A stretch of 64,000 nt of DNA from Limimaricola sp. G21655-S1 (GCF_027213785.1 NZ_JAPWGO010000002.1:186001-250000); one strand, 5' to 3'; shown: positions 9,087 through 17,505, counted from the stretch's first letter. A program made the numbers and translations. The notes: a model not told the origin generated them from the letters alone.

Positions 9087-10469
9087 ATGACACTCGACCC
9101 CGTCTTGCGGCGTATAGACGCCGATCTCGAGGCCGCTACCATGCGGCTGCTCGAACTGCTGCGCATTCCCTCGATCTCGACCGATCCGGCGCATCGCGCC
9201 GATTGCCGCGCCGCCGCCGGCTGGCTGGTCGAGGACCTGAAGTCGATCGGCTTCGAGGATGCCGCGCTGCGCGACACGCCGGGCCACCCGATGGTCACCG
9301 GCGGCATGGGCGAAGGCGGGCCGCACCTGCTGTTCTACGGTCATTACGACGTGCAGCCGGCCGATCCGCTGGAGCTGTGGAAGACGCCGCCCTTCGAGCC
9401 CGCGGTCGAGGACACGCCTGCGGGCCGGGTGATCCGCGGCCGCGGCGCCAGCGACGACAAGGGTCAGCTGATGACCTTCGTCGAGGCCTGCCGCGCCTGG
9501 GTGGCGGTGCATGGCGAGCTGCCGACCCGCGTGTCGATCCTGTTCGAGGGCGAGGAGGAATCCGGATCGCCCTCGCTCGTGCCGTTCCTGCGCAGCCACG
9601 CCAACGAGCTCAAGGCGGATCTGGCGCTGATCTGCGACACCGGCCTGTTCGACCGGGACACGCCGGCGATCACCACGATGCTGCGCGGCCTCGTGGGCGA
9701 GGAGGTGATCATCACTGGCCCCGACCGCGACCTGCATTCGGGCGCCTATGGCGGCCCGGCGGCGAACCCGATCAAGCTGCTGGCGCGGATCATCGCGGCG
9801 CTGCACGACGATCATGGCCGGGTCACCCTGCCCGGCTTCTATGAGGGCGTGCCGGAGATCACGCCCGAGCTGCGCGCGCAGTGGGAAGGCCTTGGCTTCG
9901 ACGCCGGCGCTTTCCTCGGCGGCGTCGGGCTGAGCCAACCGGCGGGTGAGGCCGACCGCACCGCGCTCGAGATGATCTGGGCCCGGCCCACCTGCGAGGT
10001 GAACGGCATCGCCGGCGGCTATGCGGGCGCGGGCTTCAAGACCGTGCTGCCGAGTCAGGCCAGCGCCAAGATCAGCTTCCGCCTCGTGGGTCAGCAGAAC
10101 CCCGAGGCGATCCGCGACGCGTTCCGCGCCCATGTCCGCGCGATGCTGCCGCCCGACTGCAAGGTCGAGTTCCACGGCCACGGCGCCGCCCCCGCCAGCG
10201 TCATGTCGACCGACGACCCGGCCTTCGAGACGGCGCGGCAGGCGCTCAGCGCCGAATGGCCGAACCCGGCCGCCTTCGTCGGGGCCGGCGGCTCGATCCC
10301 GATCGCGGGGTATTTCAAGACCGAGCTCGGCATGGATTCGATGCTGGTGGGCTTCGCCAATGACGACGATCTGATCCACAGTCCGAACGAGAAATACGAC
10401 CTGCGGAGCTTCCACAAGGGCATCCGCAGCTGGGCCCGGGTGCTGGCGGCACTGTCTGAAGCCGGCTGA
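9087..10469 (+). CDS. M20-family metallopeptidase (dipeptidase)
   Basis: Zinc-dependent exopeptidase of 460 residues in the cytosol. Metal-site motifs are in order: YGHYDVQP (His), [11 protein letters not shown] (bridging Asp), FEGEEESGS (catalytic Glu and ligand Glu), and HSPNEKYD near the end (last His). The insertion domain [12 protein letters not shown] is typical of the carnosinase/CNDP-like branch, which hydrolyses dipeptides. ATG 9087 has AGGAG eight bases upstream. A longer frame from 8925 begins inside the promoter region shared with hemA and is not credible. Confidence 0.88.
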   Translation: MTLDPVLRRIDADLEAATMRLLELLRIPSISTDPAHRADCRAAAGWLVEDLKSIGFEDAALRDTPGHPMVTGGMGEGGPHLLFYGHYDVQPADPLELWKTPPFEPAVEDTPAGRVIRGRGASDDKGQLMTFVEACRAWVAVHGELPTRVSILFEGEEESGSPSLVPFLRSHANELKADLALICDTGLFDRDTPAITTMLRGLVGEEVIITGPDRDLHSGAYGGPAANPIKLLARIIAALHDDHGRVTLPGFYEGVPEITPELRAQWEGLGFDAGAFLGGVGLSQPAGEADRTALEMIWARPTCEVNGIAGGYAGAGFKTVLPSQASAKISFRLVGQQNPEAIRDAFRAHVRAMLPPDCKVEFHGHGAAPASVMSTDDPAFETARQALSAEWPNPAAFVGAGGSIPIAGYFKTELGMDSMLVGFANDDDLIHSPNEKYDLRSFHKGIRSWARVLAALSEAG

Positions 10470-10514
10470 ACGCGCAAGGCCCGGCCGGCGCGCAGAATGG
10501 CGTGCCGGTCTGAT

Positions 10515-10624
10515 TGCGTATTTGAAGAAAGATGAACCCGACGGGGCCGGAAGCTGCGCCGCCCGAGAGAGGCGAACGCCGGACCGGAGTGCAGGCCCTT
10601 CATTCATCTTTCCGAAAATACGCA
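10515..10624. repeat. Large inverted repeat, 22-base arms (dispersed palindromic element)
   Basis: The left arm (10515-10536) reads TGCGTATTTG-AAGAAA-GATGAA and the right arm (10603-10624) is its near-complement, with about 66 bases between. The same arms occur at 24071-24156 and half copies at 1545 and 38757. It lies in the non-coding gap after the M20 gene and could fold as a long hairpin. Confidence 0.85.
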
Positions 10625-10732
10625 AGCTCCAAGGCTGGCATAAAAAGCAGGGCACGCCCCTCCCGGCACACCCAGCCAGCAACGCAAACGGCCCCGCGCT
10701 CGGATGAGCGACGGGGCCGTCATGGCGTCTAG

Positions 10733-10809
10733 TGGCGCGGTTGACGGGGCTCGAACCCGCGACCCCCGGCGTGACAGGCCGGTACTCTAACCAACTGAGC
10801 TACAACCGC
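10733..10809 (-). tRNA. tRNA-Asp (GTC), copy 3 of the array
   Basis: On the minus strand the molecule begins GCGGTTGTAGCTCAGTTGG and ends in an encoded CCA. Acceptor GCGGTTG pairs with CAACCGC, discriminator G; the anticodon loop is CTGTCAC between CCGGC and GCCGG stems, giving anticodon GUC. Length 77. Confidence 0.97.
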
Positions 10810-10843
10810 GCACAAGGCTCGGAGCGTATGGGACGGACGAGAA

Positions 10844-10920
10844 TGGCGCGGTTGACGGGGCTCGAACCCGCGACCCCCGGCGTGACAGGCCGGTACTCTA
10901 ACCAACTGAGCTACAACCGC
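10844..10920 (-). tRNA. tRNA-Asp (GTC), copy 2 of the array
   Basis: Identical in all 77 bases to the copies at 10733 and 10955, with encoded CCA. It is separated from each neighbour by an identical 34-base spacer. Confidence 0.97.
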
Positions 10921-10954
10921 GCACAAGGCTCGGAGCGTATGGGACGGACGAGAA

Positions 10955-11031
10955 TGGCGCGGTTGACGGGGCTCGAACCCGCGACCCCCGGCGTGACAGG
11001 CCGGTACTCTAACCAACTGAGCTACAACCGC
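10955..11031 (-). tRNA. tRNA-Asp (GTC), copy 1 (promoter-proximal)
   Basis: Same 77-base sequence as the other two copies. It is the first transcribed, lying about 37 bases downstream of a good -10/-35 pair at 11068-11096. Confidence 0.97.
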
Positions 11032-11067
11032 GCATCTCGTCGTCCGGCAGCGCCGAACGTGAGGCGG

Positions 11068-11096
11068 GTTCTAGGCACAGTGGCGGGGGGCGTCAA
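11068..11096 (-). promoter_or_regulatory. Promoter of the tRNA-Asp array
   Basis: On the minus strand TTGACG (-35), a 17-base spacer and TAGAAC (-10) sit about 37 bases before the first tRNA. This is close to the housekeeping sigma consensus and resembles the promoters of both tRNA-Val genes in the window. Confidence 0.75.
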
Positions 11097-11169
11097 GCGC
11101 CGATCGGTGCAAAAATGGCCGGTGGACGAGATTGTCGGGCTGACCTCGGGGCAGCGGCGGCGCCCGTGG

Positions 11170-12096
11170 TCAGGGCAGAGGAATGTGTTCGCTCTCGCCC
11201 GGCGGCAACCGGAACCGCCCATGCGTGAAATCGCCTGCCCGCCAGGCCTCCTTGGCGGCCTCGATCCGATCTTTCGAGGACGCGACGAAGTTCCACCAGA
11301 TATGGCGTGGCCCCGGCATCGTCGCACCGCCCAAGAGCGCGATCCGCGCACCGCCCGGTCCCGCGCGCAGCGACAGCCGATCACCGGGCCGGAACACCAT
11401 CATCCGCCCCGCGGCAAAGCTCTGCCCCGCCACCTCGATGCTGCCGGAGAGCACATGCACGCCGCGATCCTCGTGATCGTCCGGCAGCGGCAGCTGCGCG
11501 CCGGGCGCAAGCTCGGCATCCGCATGGAACAGCTCTCCCGGCGCCGCGACCGGCGACACTGCCCCGTAGGCGTTGCCCAGCATCAGCCGCAGCCGCACTC
11601 CGTCCTCCTCGATCACCGGCAACCGGTCGGCACCCGCATGTTCGAAACGGGCCGGCCCGTCTTCCATCGCATCGGGCAGCGCCAGCCAGGTCTGAAGCCC
11701 GAACATCCGCCCGCCCGCCGCACGCGCCTCGCCGTCGATGCGCTCGGAATGGGTGATGCCCTGCCCGGCCACCATCAGGTTCACCGCGCCCGGGGCGATC
11801 CAGCTATCCGTACCGAGGCTGTCGCGGTGATGGATCCGTCCCTCCAGCAGGTAGGTGACGGTGGCCAGACCGATATGCGGATGCGGCCGCACGTCGAATC
11901 CCTCGCCCTTCAGGAACTCGGCCGGGCCAACCTGGTCGAAGAAGATGAACGGCCCGACCATCTGGCGGCGCGGCGCCGGCAGCGCCCGGCGCACTTCGAA
12001 CCCGCCCAGGTCACGGGCGCGCGGCACGATGAGCGTTTCGATCACGTCGGGATCGACGCTGGTGTCGAGCGGGTGAAAGCTGGGGATCTGGCTCAT
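11170..12096 (-). CDS. Pirin-family bicupin protein
   Basis: A 308-residue cytosolic protein with two cupin domains. The N-terminal pirin motif HPHIGLATVTYLLEG, with HRDSLG and QGITHSE, contains the His/Glu residues that hold a metal in pirins (about residues 71-130); the C-terminal cupin is seen in DHEDRGVHVLSGSIEV. Some bacterial pirins show quercetinase activity or modulate partner proteins; no partner is evident here. ATG 12096 gives a standard start (SQIPSFHPLDTS). Its neighbours are the tRNA array and a non-coding gap, so it is probably transcribed alone. Confidence 0.9.
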   Translation of the reverse strand: MSQIPSFHPLDTSVDPDVIETLIVPRARDLGGFEVRRALPAPRRQMVGPFIFFDQVGPAEFLKGEGFDVRPHPHIGLATVTYLLEGRIHHRDSLGTDSWIAPGAVNLMVAGQGITHSERIDGEARAAGGRMFGLQTWLALPDAMEDGPARFEHAGADRLPVIEEDGVRLRLMLGNAYGAVSPVAAPGELFHADAELAPGAQLPLPDDHEDRGVHVLSGSIEVAGQSFAAGRMMVFRPGDRLSLRAGPGGARIALLGGATMPGPRHIWWNFVASSKDRIEAAKEAWRAGDFTHGRFRLPPGESEHIPLP

Positions 12097-12497
12097 ACAG
12101 GCCTCCTGTCGATGACCCCAACATAGCAGCCCATGAACGATCGCGGCAGGACCACCGCCGCAGGGCGATTGTGCGGGACCGAAGAGACGGGTGGCTCTTG
12201 CGGCGCAAGAAACGGACCCACGCGCCGGACACCCGGACCGGAATTCGCGGCCAAGGGTAAGACGATCAATAATTCAGGGATCTGTAACGGGCATCGCGCC
12301 CGGCTTGTCGAAACCGGAATCGCAACGAATTGAGAGCACTAGAGAATATCGCGAAGCAAAGGAACGGCGAATTCCGGACGGCTTCATGTCAATCGCAGCC
12401 CTGTACATTCGATTAACGAATCAACCATCAAGTGTTAGTCTTTGCCGGTCGATCTGCGGGAAATCACCAACGAAACCCTTAAATCGCGAGTTCTCAG
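12097..12497. other. 401-bp gap with lower GC, promoter region of the FG-GAP gene
   Basis: No gene is supported here; the short open frames lack ribosome sites and coding character. The sequence from about 12260 to 12490 is clearly richer in A and T than its surroundings (ATTCGATTAACGAATC, CCATCAAGTG). It presumably holds the promoters of the divergent pirin and FG-GAP genes. ATTCG-ATTAA-CGAAT near 12408-12422 is a short inverted repeat that could be a binding site; this is speculative. Confidence 0.5.
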
Positions 12498-14582
12498 ATG
12501 TTTAATGATTTGCGAACGACTTCGGTGGCATCCGACCTGACCGCGCTTCCGAAAGCCCAGATAGGCTTGGGCCGCACCGAGGCCGAAACCCTCACCATCG
12601 CGAAAGGTTTCGCGATCAAATCAAACCCCCACCCCTCAAACGGGGCCTATCTCGAGGCAAAGAGCGGCGAGGCGAGCGCCAGCGGGGTTTTCGATGGTGG
12701 CGCCGGCTATTACGACCTCACGGTCGGATATTTCGACGAAACCGACGGCGTGTCGCAGATGGAGGTGCTGGTGAACGGCGCCATCGTCGACAGCTTCGAA
12801 TGGAACGGCACCTTCGGAAATGACAAATCGAGCCCGGCCAGCCGGGCGGAGTATCTCGTCGGGGATCTGTGGCTCGCGCCGGGAGACCTGATCACGCTGC
12901 GCGGCATGGGCGATGGCGGCGAGCCGCTGCGCACCGATTACATCGACATCGCGGTCGACACCTCACCGCCGCCCGGCGGCGCTTTCGTGATCGAGGCCGA
13001 GGCGATGGAGATCGTCTCGGGCTTCAAGGTCGTGTCGAACGGCAAGGCCTCGGGGAACGCCTACCTCCAGCATGTGCGCCGCGGCACGGATGGCGACGCC
13101 GATGAGGCGCGCGCCGCCTATACCTTCGACCGGGCCGGCACCTTCGACATGACGATCGGCTATTTCGACGAAAGCGACGGCGTCTCCTCGATGCGGGTCC
13201 TGCTGAACGGGGTCGAGATCGATCGCTTCGACTGGGACAGCAGGTCGGGCGGCCGGCGCGCCAACGAGCAGAGCCAGGCGGAACGAGTGATTTCGAACCT
13301 GACCGTGTCGGAGGGAGATCGTCTGGAGCTGGTGGGCCATGGCGATGGCCGCGAGCCGCTGCGCACCGATTTCCTGCGCTTCGAACCCGTCACACCCGCC
13401 CCCCGCGCGACGCCGGATCTGTGGTACGAGGACGAGGGCGAGGTGATCGTGGCGCTCAATGACGGCGCGGCCAACTTCACCGAACGCGCTACCGGTATCA
13501 TGGTAGGCGACGCCGACATCCTGTCGGGCGATTTCGACGGCGACGGCGACATGGATTTCCTGAAGGTGAGCTCGAGCGGCGCCAGCACCCCCGGCGGCGT
13601 GCCAGGCGAGGCGCAGTTCGACGTCTTCACGGCCCTTTACGAGAATGACGGTGCGGGTTTCTTCACCGCGTCCGCGAGCTCCACCGTCACCCTGACGCAA
13701 CCCTTTGACAGCTTCTTCGACTTCGTTTTCAAGGCGCATGACGCGGCCGATGTCGATGATGACGGCGATATCGACCTCCTCGCGACGGAGGCCTCGGGCC
13801 AGTCGATCTTCCTGTTGCAGAACGACGGCGTGGGCAATTTCAGTCCGCTGTCACGCAGCCCGGCGGACCTGCCGGAGGACGGCCGGGCCCTGCTGGGCGA
13901 CTTTGACGGGAACCCGTTTCTCGATGCGGTCCTGCTGACCGATGCCGACTCCTCCGGAGTGAGCATCTTTCTCAATGACGGCGTTGGCGGGCTGACGTTC
14001 CGGGACGAATTCTCGCCCGGCGCCGAGAGCTACGGCGACGGCCAGATCATCGATCTTGACGGCGACGGCGACAACGACGTGGCCTTTGCCGCAAGCGGCG
14101 AAGGGCGCGGCATCTGGGCCTTCATCAATGACGGGACCGGGATGCGCGCGGCCACCTTCCCGAACTTCTCCGATGTCGACGAAACCGGCCTGATCGGCTC
14201 ATTCGAGGCGGGGAATTTCGACACCGATGCCGGGATCGAAGTGCTGAGCGCCGGGGCAGTCGACCCCAGTTCGGGCATCGCGCCGGGCTTGCGGGTCTTC
14301 GACGTGGTGACAACCGGGACCGACACGGAGTTCGTTCTGAAATCCTTCGACCCTACAATCGAGGGGCTCTTGGTGGCGCATGCCGATTTCGACCTCGACG
14401 GCGACAACGACGCGCTCATCGTACCGCGCGATGCCGCCGCGGAGATGACGCTGCTGCTTAATGATGGGGATGCCAACTTCACCTCGGCCGGGGTCGTGAT
14501 CCCGCCCTTCTCCACATCGGAGTTCTCCTTCGCCCCGATCGTGAACGTCGCCCATATCGACGAGGCCTTCGTCTGGGTCTGA
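12498..14582 (+). CDS. FG-GAP/VCBS repeat protein with duplicated N-terminal carbohydrate-binding-like module
   Basis: An acidic 694-residue protein. Residues 30-153 and 163-298 are two copies of one beta-rich module: both carry D-(L/M)-T-(V/I)-GYFDE-x-DGVS and end in GDG-x-EPLRTD, and resemble CBM6/CBM35-like modules. From about 305 to the end are FG-GAP/VCBS blades with calcium-loop motifs (FDGDGDMDF, VDDDGDIDL, LDGDGDNDV, FDLDGDNDA). Such proteins are usually extracellular, yet I see no signal peptide and no RTX nonapeptides or secretion tail. The ATG at 12498 has only a weak ribosome site (GAG at 12490). It has no functional neighbour and sits between the pirin gene and tRNA-Val. The exact role is unknown. 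Confidence 0.75.
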   Translation: MFNDLRTTSVASDLTALPKAQIGLGRTEAETLTIAKGFAIKSNPHPSNGAYLEAKSGEASASGVFDGGAGYYDLTVGYFDETDGVSQMEVLVNGAIVDSFEWNGTFGNDKSSPASRAEYLVGDLWLAPGDLITLRGMGDGGEPLRTDYIDIAVDTSPPPGGAFVIEAEAMEIVSGFKVVSNGKASGNAYLQHVRRGTDGDADEARAAYTFDRAGTFDMTIGYFDESDGVSSMRVLLNGVEIDRFDWDSRSGGRRANEQSQAERVISNLTVSEGDRLELVGHGDGREPLRTDFLRFEPVTPAPRATPDLWYEDEGEVIVALNDGAANFTERATGIMVGDADILSGDFDGDGDMDFLKVSSSGASTPGGVPGEAQFDVFTALYENDGAGFFTASASSTVTLTQPFDSFFDFVFKAHDAADVDDDGDIDLLATEASGQSIFLLQNDGVGNFSPLSRSPADLPEDGRALLGDFDGNPFLDAVLLTDADSSGVSIFLNDGVGGLTFRDEFSPGAESYGDGQIIDLDGDGDNDVAFAASGEGRGIWAFINDGTGMRAATFPNFSDVDETGLIGSFEAGNFDTDAGIEVLSAGAVDPSSGIAPGLRVFDVVTTGTDTEFVLKSFDPTIEGLLVAHADFDLDGDNDALIVPRDAAAEMTLLLNDGDANFTSAGVVIPPFSTSEFSFAPIVNVAHIDEAFVWV

Positions 14583-14613
14583 GCGGGGCGACAGGCGAAC
14601 GCGGCAAGGGGGA

Positions 14614-14689
<76 letters not shown>

Positions 14690-14698
14690 GCGTGGGCC

Positions 14699-14727
14699 GG
14701 TTTAGCCGCCCCCATCGCCGACTGCAA
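14699..14727 (-). promoter_or_regulatory. tRNA-Val (TAC) promoter, overlapping the end of the phosphatase gene
   Basis: Minus-strand TTGCAG (-35), 17 bases, TAAACC (-10), ending ten bases before the tRNA. The -35 and spacer lie inside the last codons of the upstream phosphatase gene, which is on the same strand. Confidence 0.7.
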
Positions 14728-15298
14728 GCGGTGCGGGGAGCCGATCGTGTCGTCCCTGCGAGATCCGGAACACCACCCCCTGCCCGCCAGGCAGCCGCGC
14801 CAGATCGGCGCGACTGCCGCCCGTGGCGATGGTGCGCAGCACGCGCGAGGTCATGCCATGGGTGACGAGCACGCTGGGACCCTCGAGCGCGGCGAGCAGA
14901 TCGGCGCAGCGCGCCCAGAGCGCGGCAAAGCCCTCGCCGCGCGGCGCACGGGCGTAGAAATCGATGAAATGCTCGCCCGGCGGCCCGGGCCAGCGGGCGT
15001 CGATCTCGGCCCGGTCCAGCCCGGACCAGTCGCCCATGGCGATCTCGCGCAGCCGCGGTTCGGGCCGCGGTGCCGTGCCGAAGGCGAGCCGCGCAGTCTC
15101 GACGGCGCGGCCCTGTGGCGAGGACAGGATGCGGTGCGTCGCCGGACCGACGCCGCGCGCGGCTAGCATCCGGCCCATCGCGCGGGCCTGCGCCCGCCCG
15201 GTTTCGGTAAGCGGCGAATCGAGACCGCCCTGCATCCGGCGCATGGCATTCCACTCGGTCTCGCCATGCCGCATCACGTAGATCTCGGGTATCGTCAC
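14702..15298 (-). CDS. Histidine phosphatase (phosphoglycerate mutase-like)
   Basis: A 198-residue phosphatase with the catalytic RHGETEWN motif at residues 9-16 (the His is phosphorylated), the second-site LREIAMGDWSG, and the second catalytic His in VLVTHGMTSRVL. This matches the small cobC/GpmB-like group; its substrate is unknown. GTG 15298 overlaps the soxR stop as GTGA and starts TIPEIYVMRHGE, the expected N-terminus. A longer frame to 15415 is just the other frame of soxR. Cotranscription with soxR suggests a link to redox stress, but this is inference. Confidence 0.88.
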   Translation of the reverse strand: MTIPEIYVMRHGETEWNAMRRMQGGLDSPLTETGRAQARAMGRMLAARGVGPATHRILSSPQGRAVETARLAFGTAPRPEPRLREIAMGDWSGLDRAEIDARWPGPPGEHFIDFYARAPRGEGFAALWARCADLLAALEGPSVLVTHGMTSRVLRTIATGGSRADLARLPGGQGVVFRISQGRHDRLPAPLAVGDGGG

Positions 15299-15762
15299 GC
15301 GCGCTCTCCTGCCGTGCCGGTCCAGCGTCGCGGCCCGGGTCCGGACCGGCCCAGCCGGTCCTGCGCATTGTAGAGCGGGCAGCTGTCGAGCGACAGGCAG
15401 CCGCAGCCGATGCAATGCCCCATCTGGTCACGAAGCCGCGTCATCAGCGCGATGCGCTCGTCGAGCATCGCGCGCCATGGCGCCGCCGCCTCGGCCCAGT
15501 CCCGGGCCGAGACGGCGCGATCGCGCGGCAGCCGGTCGAGCACCTCGCGGATCTCCGCCAGCGACACCCCCACCGCCTGCGCCACCTTGATGATCGCCAC
15601 GCGGCGCAGCTCTCGCCGGTCGTAGCGGCGATGATTGGCCGTGTTGCGCCAGCTGCGGATCAGCCCCTCGGCCTCATAGAAATGCAGCGTCGACACCGGC
15701 ACCCCGGCGCGCGCCGCCATCTGGCCGATGCTGAGATCGGAGGGAACGGGAAAGCGTGACAT
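15295..15762 (-). CDS. soxR: Redox-sensitive transcriptional activator SoxR (MerR family, 2Fe-2S)
   Basis: A 155-residue MerR-type regulator. The N-terminal HTH (LSIGQMAARAGVPVSTLHFYEAEGL), dimerisation helix and the cluster motif CIGCGCLSLDSC (C-x2-C-x-C-x6-C) identify SoxR, whose 2Fe-2S cluster is oxidised by redox-cycling compounds. I chose ATG 15762; its ribosome site GAGGT lies inside the SoxR operator, so the protein may repress itself. Outside enterics SoxR usually controls a few local genes and not soxS; no soxS-like gene is present here. The stop overlaps the phosphatase start. Confidence 0.95.
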   Translation of the reverse strand: MSRFPVPSDLSIGQMAARAGVPVSTLHFYEAEGLIRSWRNTANHRRYDRRELRRVAIIKVAQAVGVSLAEIREVLDRLPRDRAVSARDWAEAAAPWRAMLDERIALMTRLRDQMGHCIGCGCLSLDSCPLYNAQDRLGRSGPGPRRWTGTAGERA

Positions 15763-15767
15763 GGCGC

Positions 15768-15798
15768 TTGACCTCAACCTTACTTGAGGTCGCAGATT
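15768..15798 (+). promoter_or_regulatory. SoxR operator inside a MerR-type promoter with 19-bp spacer
   Basis: The dyad CCTCAA-CCTTAC-TTGAGG (15772-15789) matches the known soxbox CCTCAAGTTAACTTGAGG in both outer arms. On the plus strand it lies between TTGACC (-35, 15768) and CAGATT (-10, 15793), exactly 19 bases apart, the over-long spacing that SoxR corrects. This points to control of the small gene at 15842. Confidence 0.85.
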
Positions 15799-15841
15799 GC
15801 GGGCTCCGATACGGAATCACAAGAGCCGAGGAGCCCTGTCC

Positions 15842-16090
15842 ATGACCACCTTCCCGCTACGCCGCCGCCCTTCCCTTCGCCGCCTGCTCGCATGGTTCTC
15901 GACGCCGAAGCGGGCGCATGACCCGCTCGACGACGCGCTGTGCGCGGAGCTTCAGTCGATGCGCCACGAGACGCAGTTGCTGCAGCTGCGGGAGCTGCGC
16001 CGCAACCCGCATCTGGCCCGCGACATGGGATTCGAGCCCGATGCCGATCCCTGCCCGCCCCGCGTCGGGCCGGGCGGAACGCTGCTGTAA
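15842..16090 (+). CDS. Small basic protein under SoxR control, DUF1127-like tail (function unknown)
   Basis: An 82-residue protein starting at ATG 15842 with GAGGAG eight bases upstream. The first 35 residues are rich in Arg (RRRPSLRRLLAWFSTPKR), possibly an amphipathic membrane-surface helix; the middle LRELRRNPHLARDMGFEPD resembles the conserved end of DUF1127-type small proteins. No catalytic motif is seen. It is the first gene after the SoxR operator on its strand. The nucleosidase gene begins 72 bases further on and may share the transcript. I do not recognise a specific family with certainty. Confidence 0.7.
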   Translation: MTTFPLRRRPSLRRLLAWFSTPKRAHDPLDDALCAELQSMRHETQLLQLRELRRNPHLARDMGFEPDADPCPPRVGPGGTLL

Positions 16091-16162
16091 ATGGAGACCG
16101 GCTCTGGACGCGCGGGGGCCGGCCGCCGTAGCTGGGACCGACCGATCAGCAGCGGAGTGCGC

Positions 16163-17059
16163 ATGACCCATTTTCCAATTGATGTCCCGCCTACCGCGCG
16201 GGCCATCCCCCGCGCAGGAACGGCGCCGAACGACCAGCCGCGCGTCGCGGTGATCACCGCCTTCGCCCCCGAGATCGCGATTCTCGAAACCGCGCTGGAA
16301 GGCGCCGAAACGCGGCGCATCGGTCCCGCGACCTACATCACCGGCCGGCTCGAAGGGCGTGAGGTGGTGCTGTTCCTGTCGGGCATCTCGATGGTCAACG
16401 CCGCGATGAGCACGCAGGCGGCGCTCGACCACTTCAACGTCACCTCGATCCTGTTCTCAGGCATCGCCGGCGGCGTCGACCCCGGCCTCGGCATCGGCGA
16501 CGTGGTGGTGCCCGCGCGCTGGGGCCATTTCCTCGAAGGCGCCTTCGCGCGCGAGACAGATGCGGGCTATGCCCTGCCCGGCTGGATGAGCGCACCGGTC
16601 GCGAATTTCGGGATGATGCATACCTGCCCGGTCGGCGTGGTGGCGCCGGGGGCGGACGCGCCGCAGGGCCGGTTCTGGTTCGACACCGACCCCGTGCTCC
16701 TCGAACTGGCCGAGGCCGCCGCAGCCGAGGTCGAACTCTTGGGCTGCGGCGCCGAGGCGACCCCGCCCCGGGTGGTGATCGGCGGCAACGGCATCTCCGG
16801 CCCGGTCTTCATGGACAACGCCCAATTCCGCGAGCACGCCCATGCCAGCTTCGAGGCGCGGGTGCTCGACATGGAGAGCGCAGGCGTGGCGCAGGTGGCC
16901 TATGCCAACGGCGTGCCCTTCATCGCCTTCCGCTCGCTGTCCGACCTCGCCGGCGGCGGCGGCGGCGAGAACGAGATGGTACGCTTCATGTCGGTGGCGG
17001 CCGAGAACTCGGCGCGGCTGATGCGCGCGGTGCTGGCGCGACTGCCGGCATCCCTTTGA
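16163..17059 (+). CDS. 5'-methylthioadenosine/S-adenosylhomocysteine nucleosidase-like protein
   Basis: A 298-residue member of the purine nucleoside phosphorylase superfamily. Visible motifs are VAVITAFAPEIAIL (N-terminal strand), LFSGIAGGVDPGLGIGDVVVP (phosphate/ribose loop) and VLDMESAGVAQVAYANGVPFIAFRSLSD, the signature holding the Met-Glu that binds ribose and the Asp that protonates the base. It is longer than E. coli MTAN (about 230) because of a central insertion with GWMSAPVANFG, so the exact substrate is uncertain. ATG 16163 was preferred because the ribosome region before 16091 is poor. A terminator follows directly. Confidence 0.85.
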   Translation: MTHFPIDVPPTARAIPRAGTAPNDQPRVAVITAFAPEIAILETALEGAETRRIGPATYITGRLEGREVVLFLSGISMVNAAMSTQAALDHFNVTSILFSGIAGGVDPGLGIGDVVVPARWGHFLEGAFARETDAGYALPGWMSAPVANFGMMHTCPVGVVAPGADAPQGRFWFDTDPVLLELAEAAAAEVELLGCGAEATPPRVVIGGNGISGPVFMDNAQFREHAHASFEARVLDMESAGVAQVAYANGVPFIAFRSLSDLAGGGGGENEMVRFMSVAAENSARLMRAVLARLPASL

Positions 17060-17066
17060 AACGCAA

Positions 17067-17092
17067 AAGGCGCGCCCCGTCGGGCGCGCCTT
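17067..17092. terminator. Terminator hairpin after the nucleosidase gene
   Basis: Arms AAGGCGCGCCC and GGGCGCGCCTT around a CGTC loop, nine bases before the 3' end of tRNA-Val(CAC). It may separate convergent transcripts. Confidence 0.7.
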
Positions 17093-17100
17093 CCGTAATA

Positions 17101-17175
17101 TGGTGGGTGATAAGGGATTTGAACCCCTGACATCTTCGATGTGAACGAAGCGCTCTACCACTGAGCTAATCACCC
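17101..17175 (-). tRNA. tRNA-Val (CAC)
   Basis: The minus strand begins GGGTGATTAGCTCAGTGG; acceptor GGGTGAT pairs with ATCACCC, discriminator A, encoded CCA. The loop TTCACAT between CTTCG and CGAAG gives anticodon CAC. Length 75. Confidence 0.97.
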
Positions 17176-17185
17176 GTTGGCGCGT

Positions 17186-17214
17186 CATTTAGCGGTCCCG
17201 GCGAAGGGGCGCAA
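17186..17214 (-). promoter_or_regulatory. tRNA-Val (CAC) promoter
   Basis: Minus-strand TTGCGC (-35), 17 bases, TAAATG (-10), ending ten bases before the tRNA. The geometry is the same as for tRNA-Val(TAC). Confidence 0.7.
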
Positions 17215-17505
17215 GACCTCCTTCGCGGCAATTTCACCTCGGGTGGAAATTCACACGCCCCGTTGGGCCAAGGCACGGCTGCCAGCTCGAAGGACGGCCT
17301 TGGAAGCGCGACCGGCGCTGACATGCCAAATCTCCCGTGGCTTCTCGTTCGCCCGATCAAGGAGCTTCCCATTTGTCGAGCGATCGTGCCGGTGACAGCG
17401 AGGCCGGGCACCAGATGACGGCCATCAGGGGGGCTGGCGGCGTCGCGGAACACGGCCACCGGGCCTGCTTGGCTTTGCTAGACGGGAACTGATCCCGCCA
17501 TGCGA
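17215..17505. other. Non-coding gap between tRNA-Val and lon
   Basis: No gene is supported. Short open frames exist on both strands, but none has a ribosome site or a recognisable product. I see no repeat or attachment-site duplicate of the tRNA end. Confidence 0.5.

Larger units (their letters stand above)
10733..11031 (-). repeat. Tandem array of a 111-bp unit (tRNA-Asp + spacer)
   Basis: tRNA genes start every 111 bases (10733, 10844, 10955). Both spacers, which contain CACAAGGCTCGGAGCG and GGGACGGACGAGAA, look identical, pointing to recent tandem duplication or gene conversion. Confidence 0.95.

Noticed and set aside
10733-11031. Regular repeats resembling a CRISPR array
   Set aside because: The repeated part is a complete tRNA-Asp with encoded CCA and the spacers are identical, unlike CRISPR spacers.
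12133-12333. Small open frames in the 401-bp gap before the FG-GAP gene
   Set aside because: They lack ribosome sites, their residue composition is not coding-like, and they match no family I know.
17177-17395. 72-codon open frame between tRNA-Val(CAC) and lon
   Set aside because: It begins inside the tRNA promoter region, has no ribosome site and no recognisable protein features.
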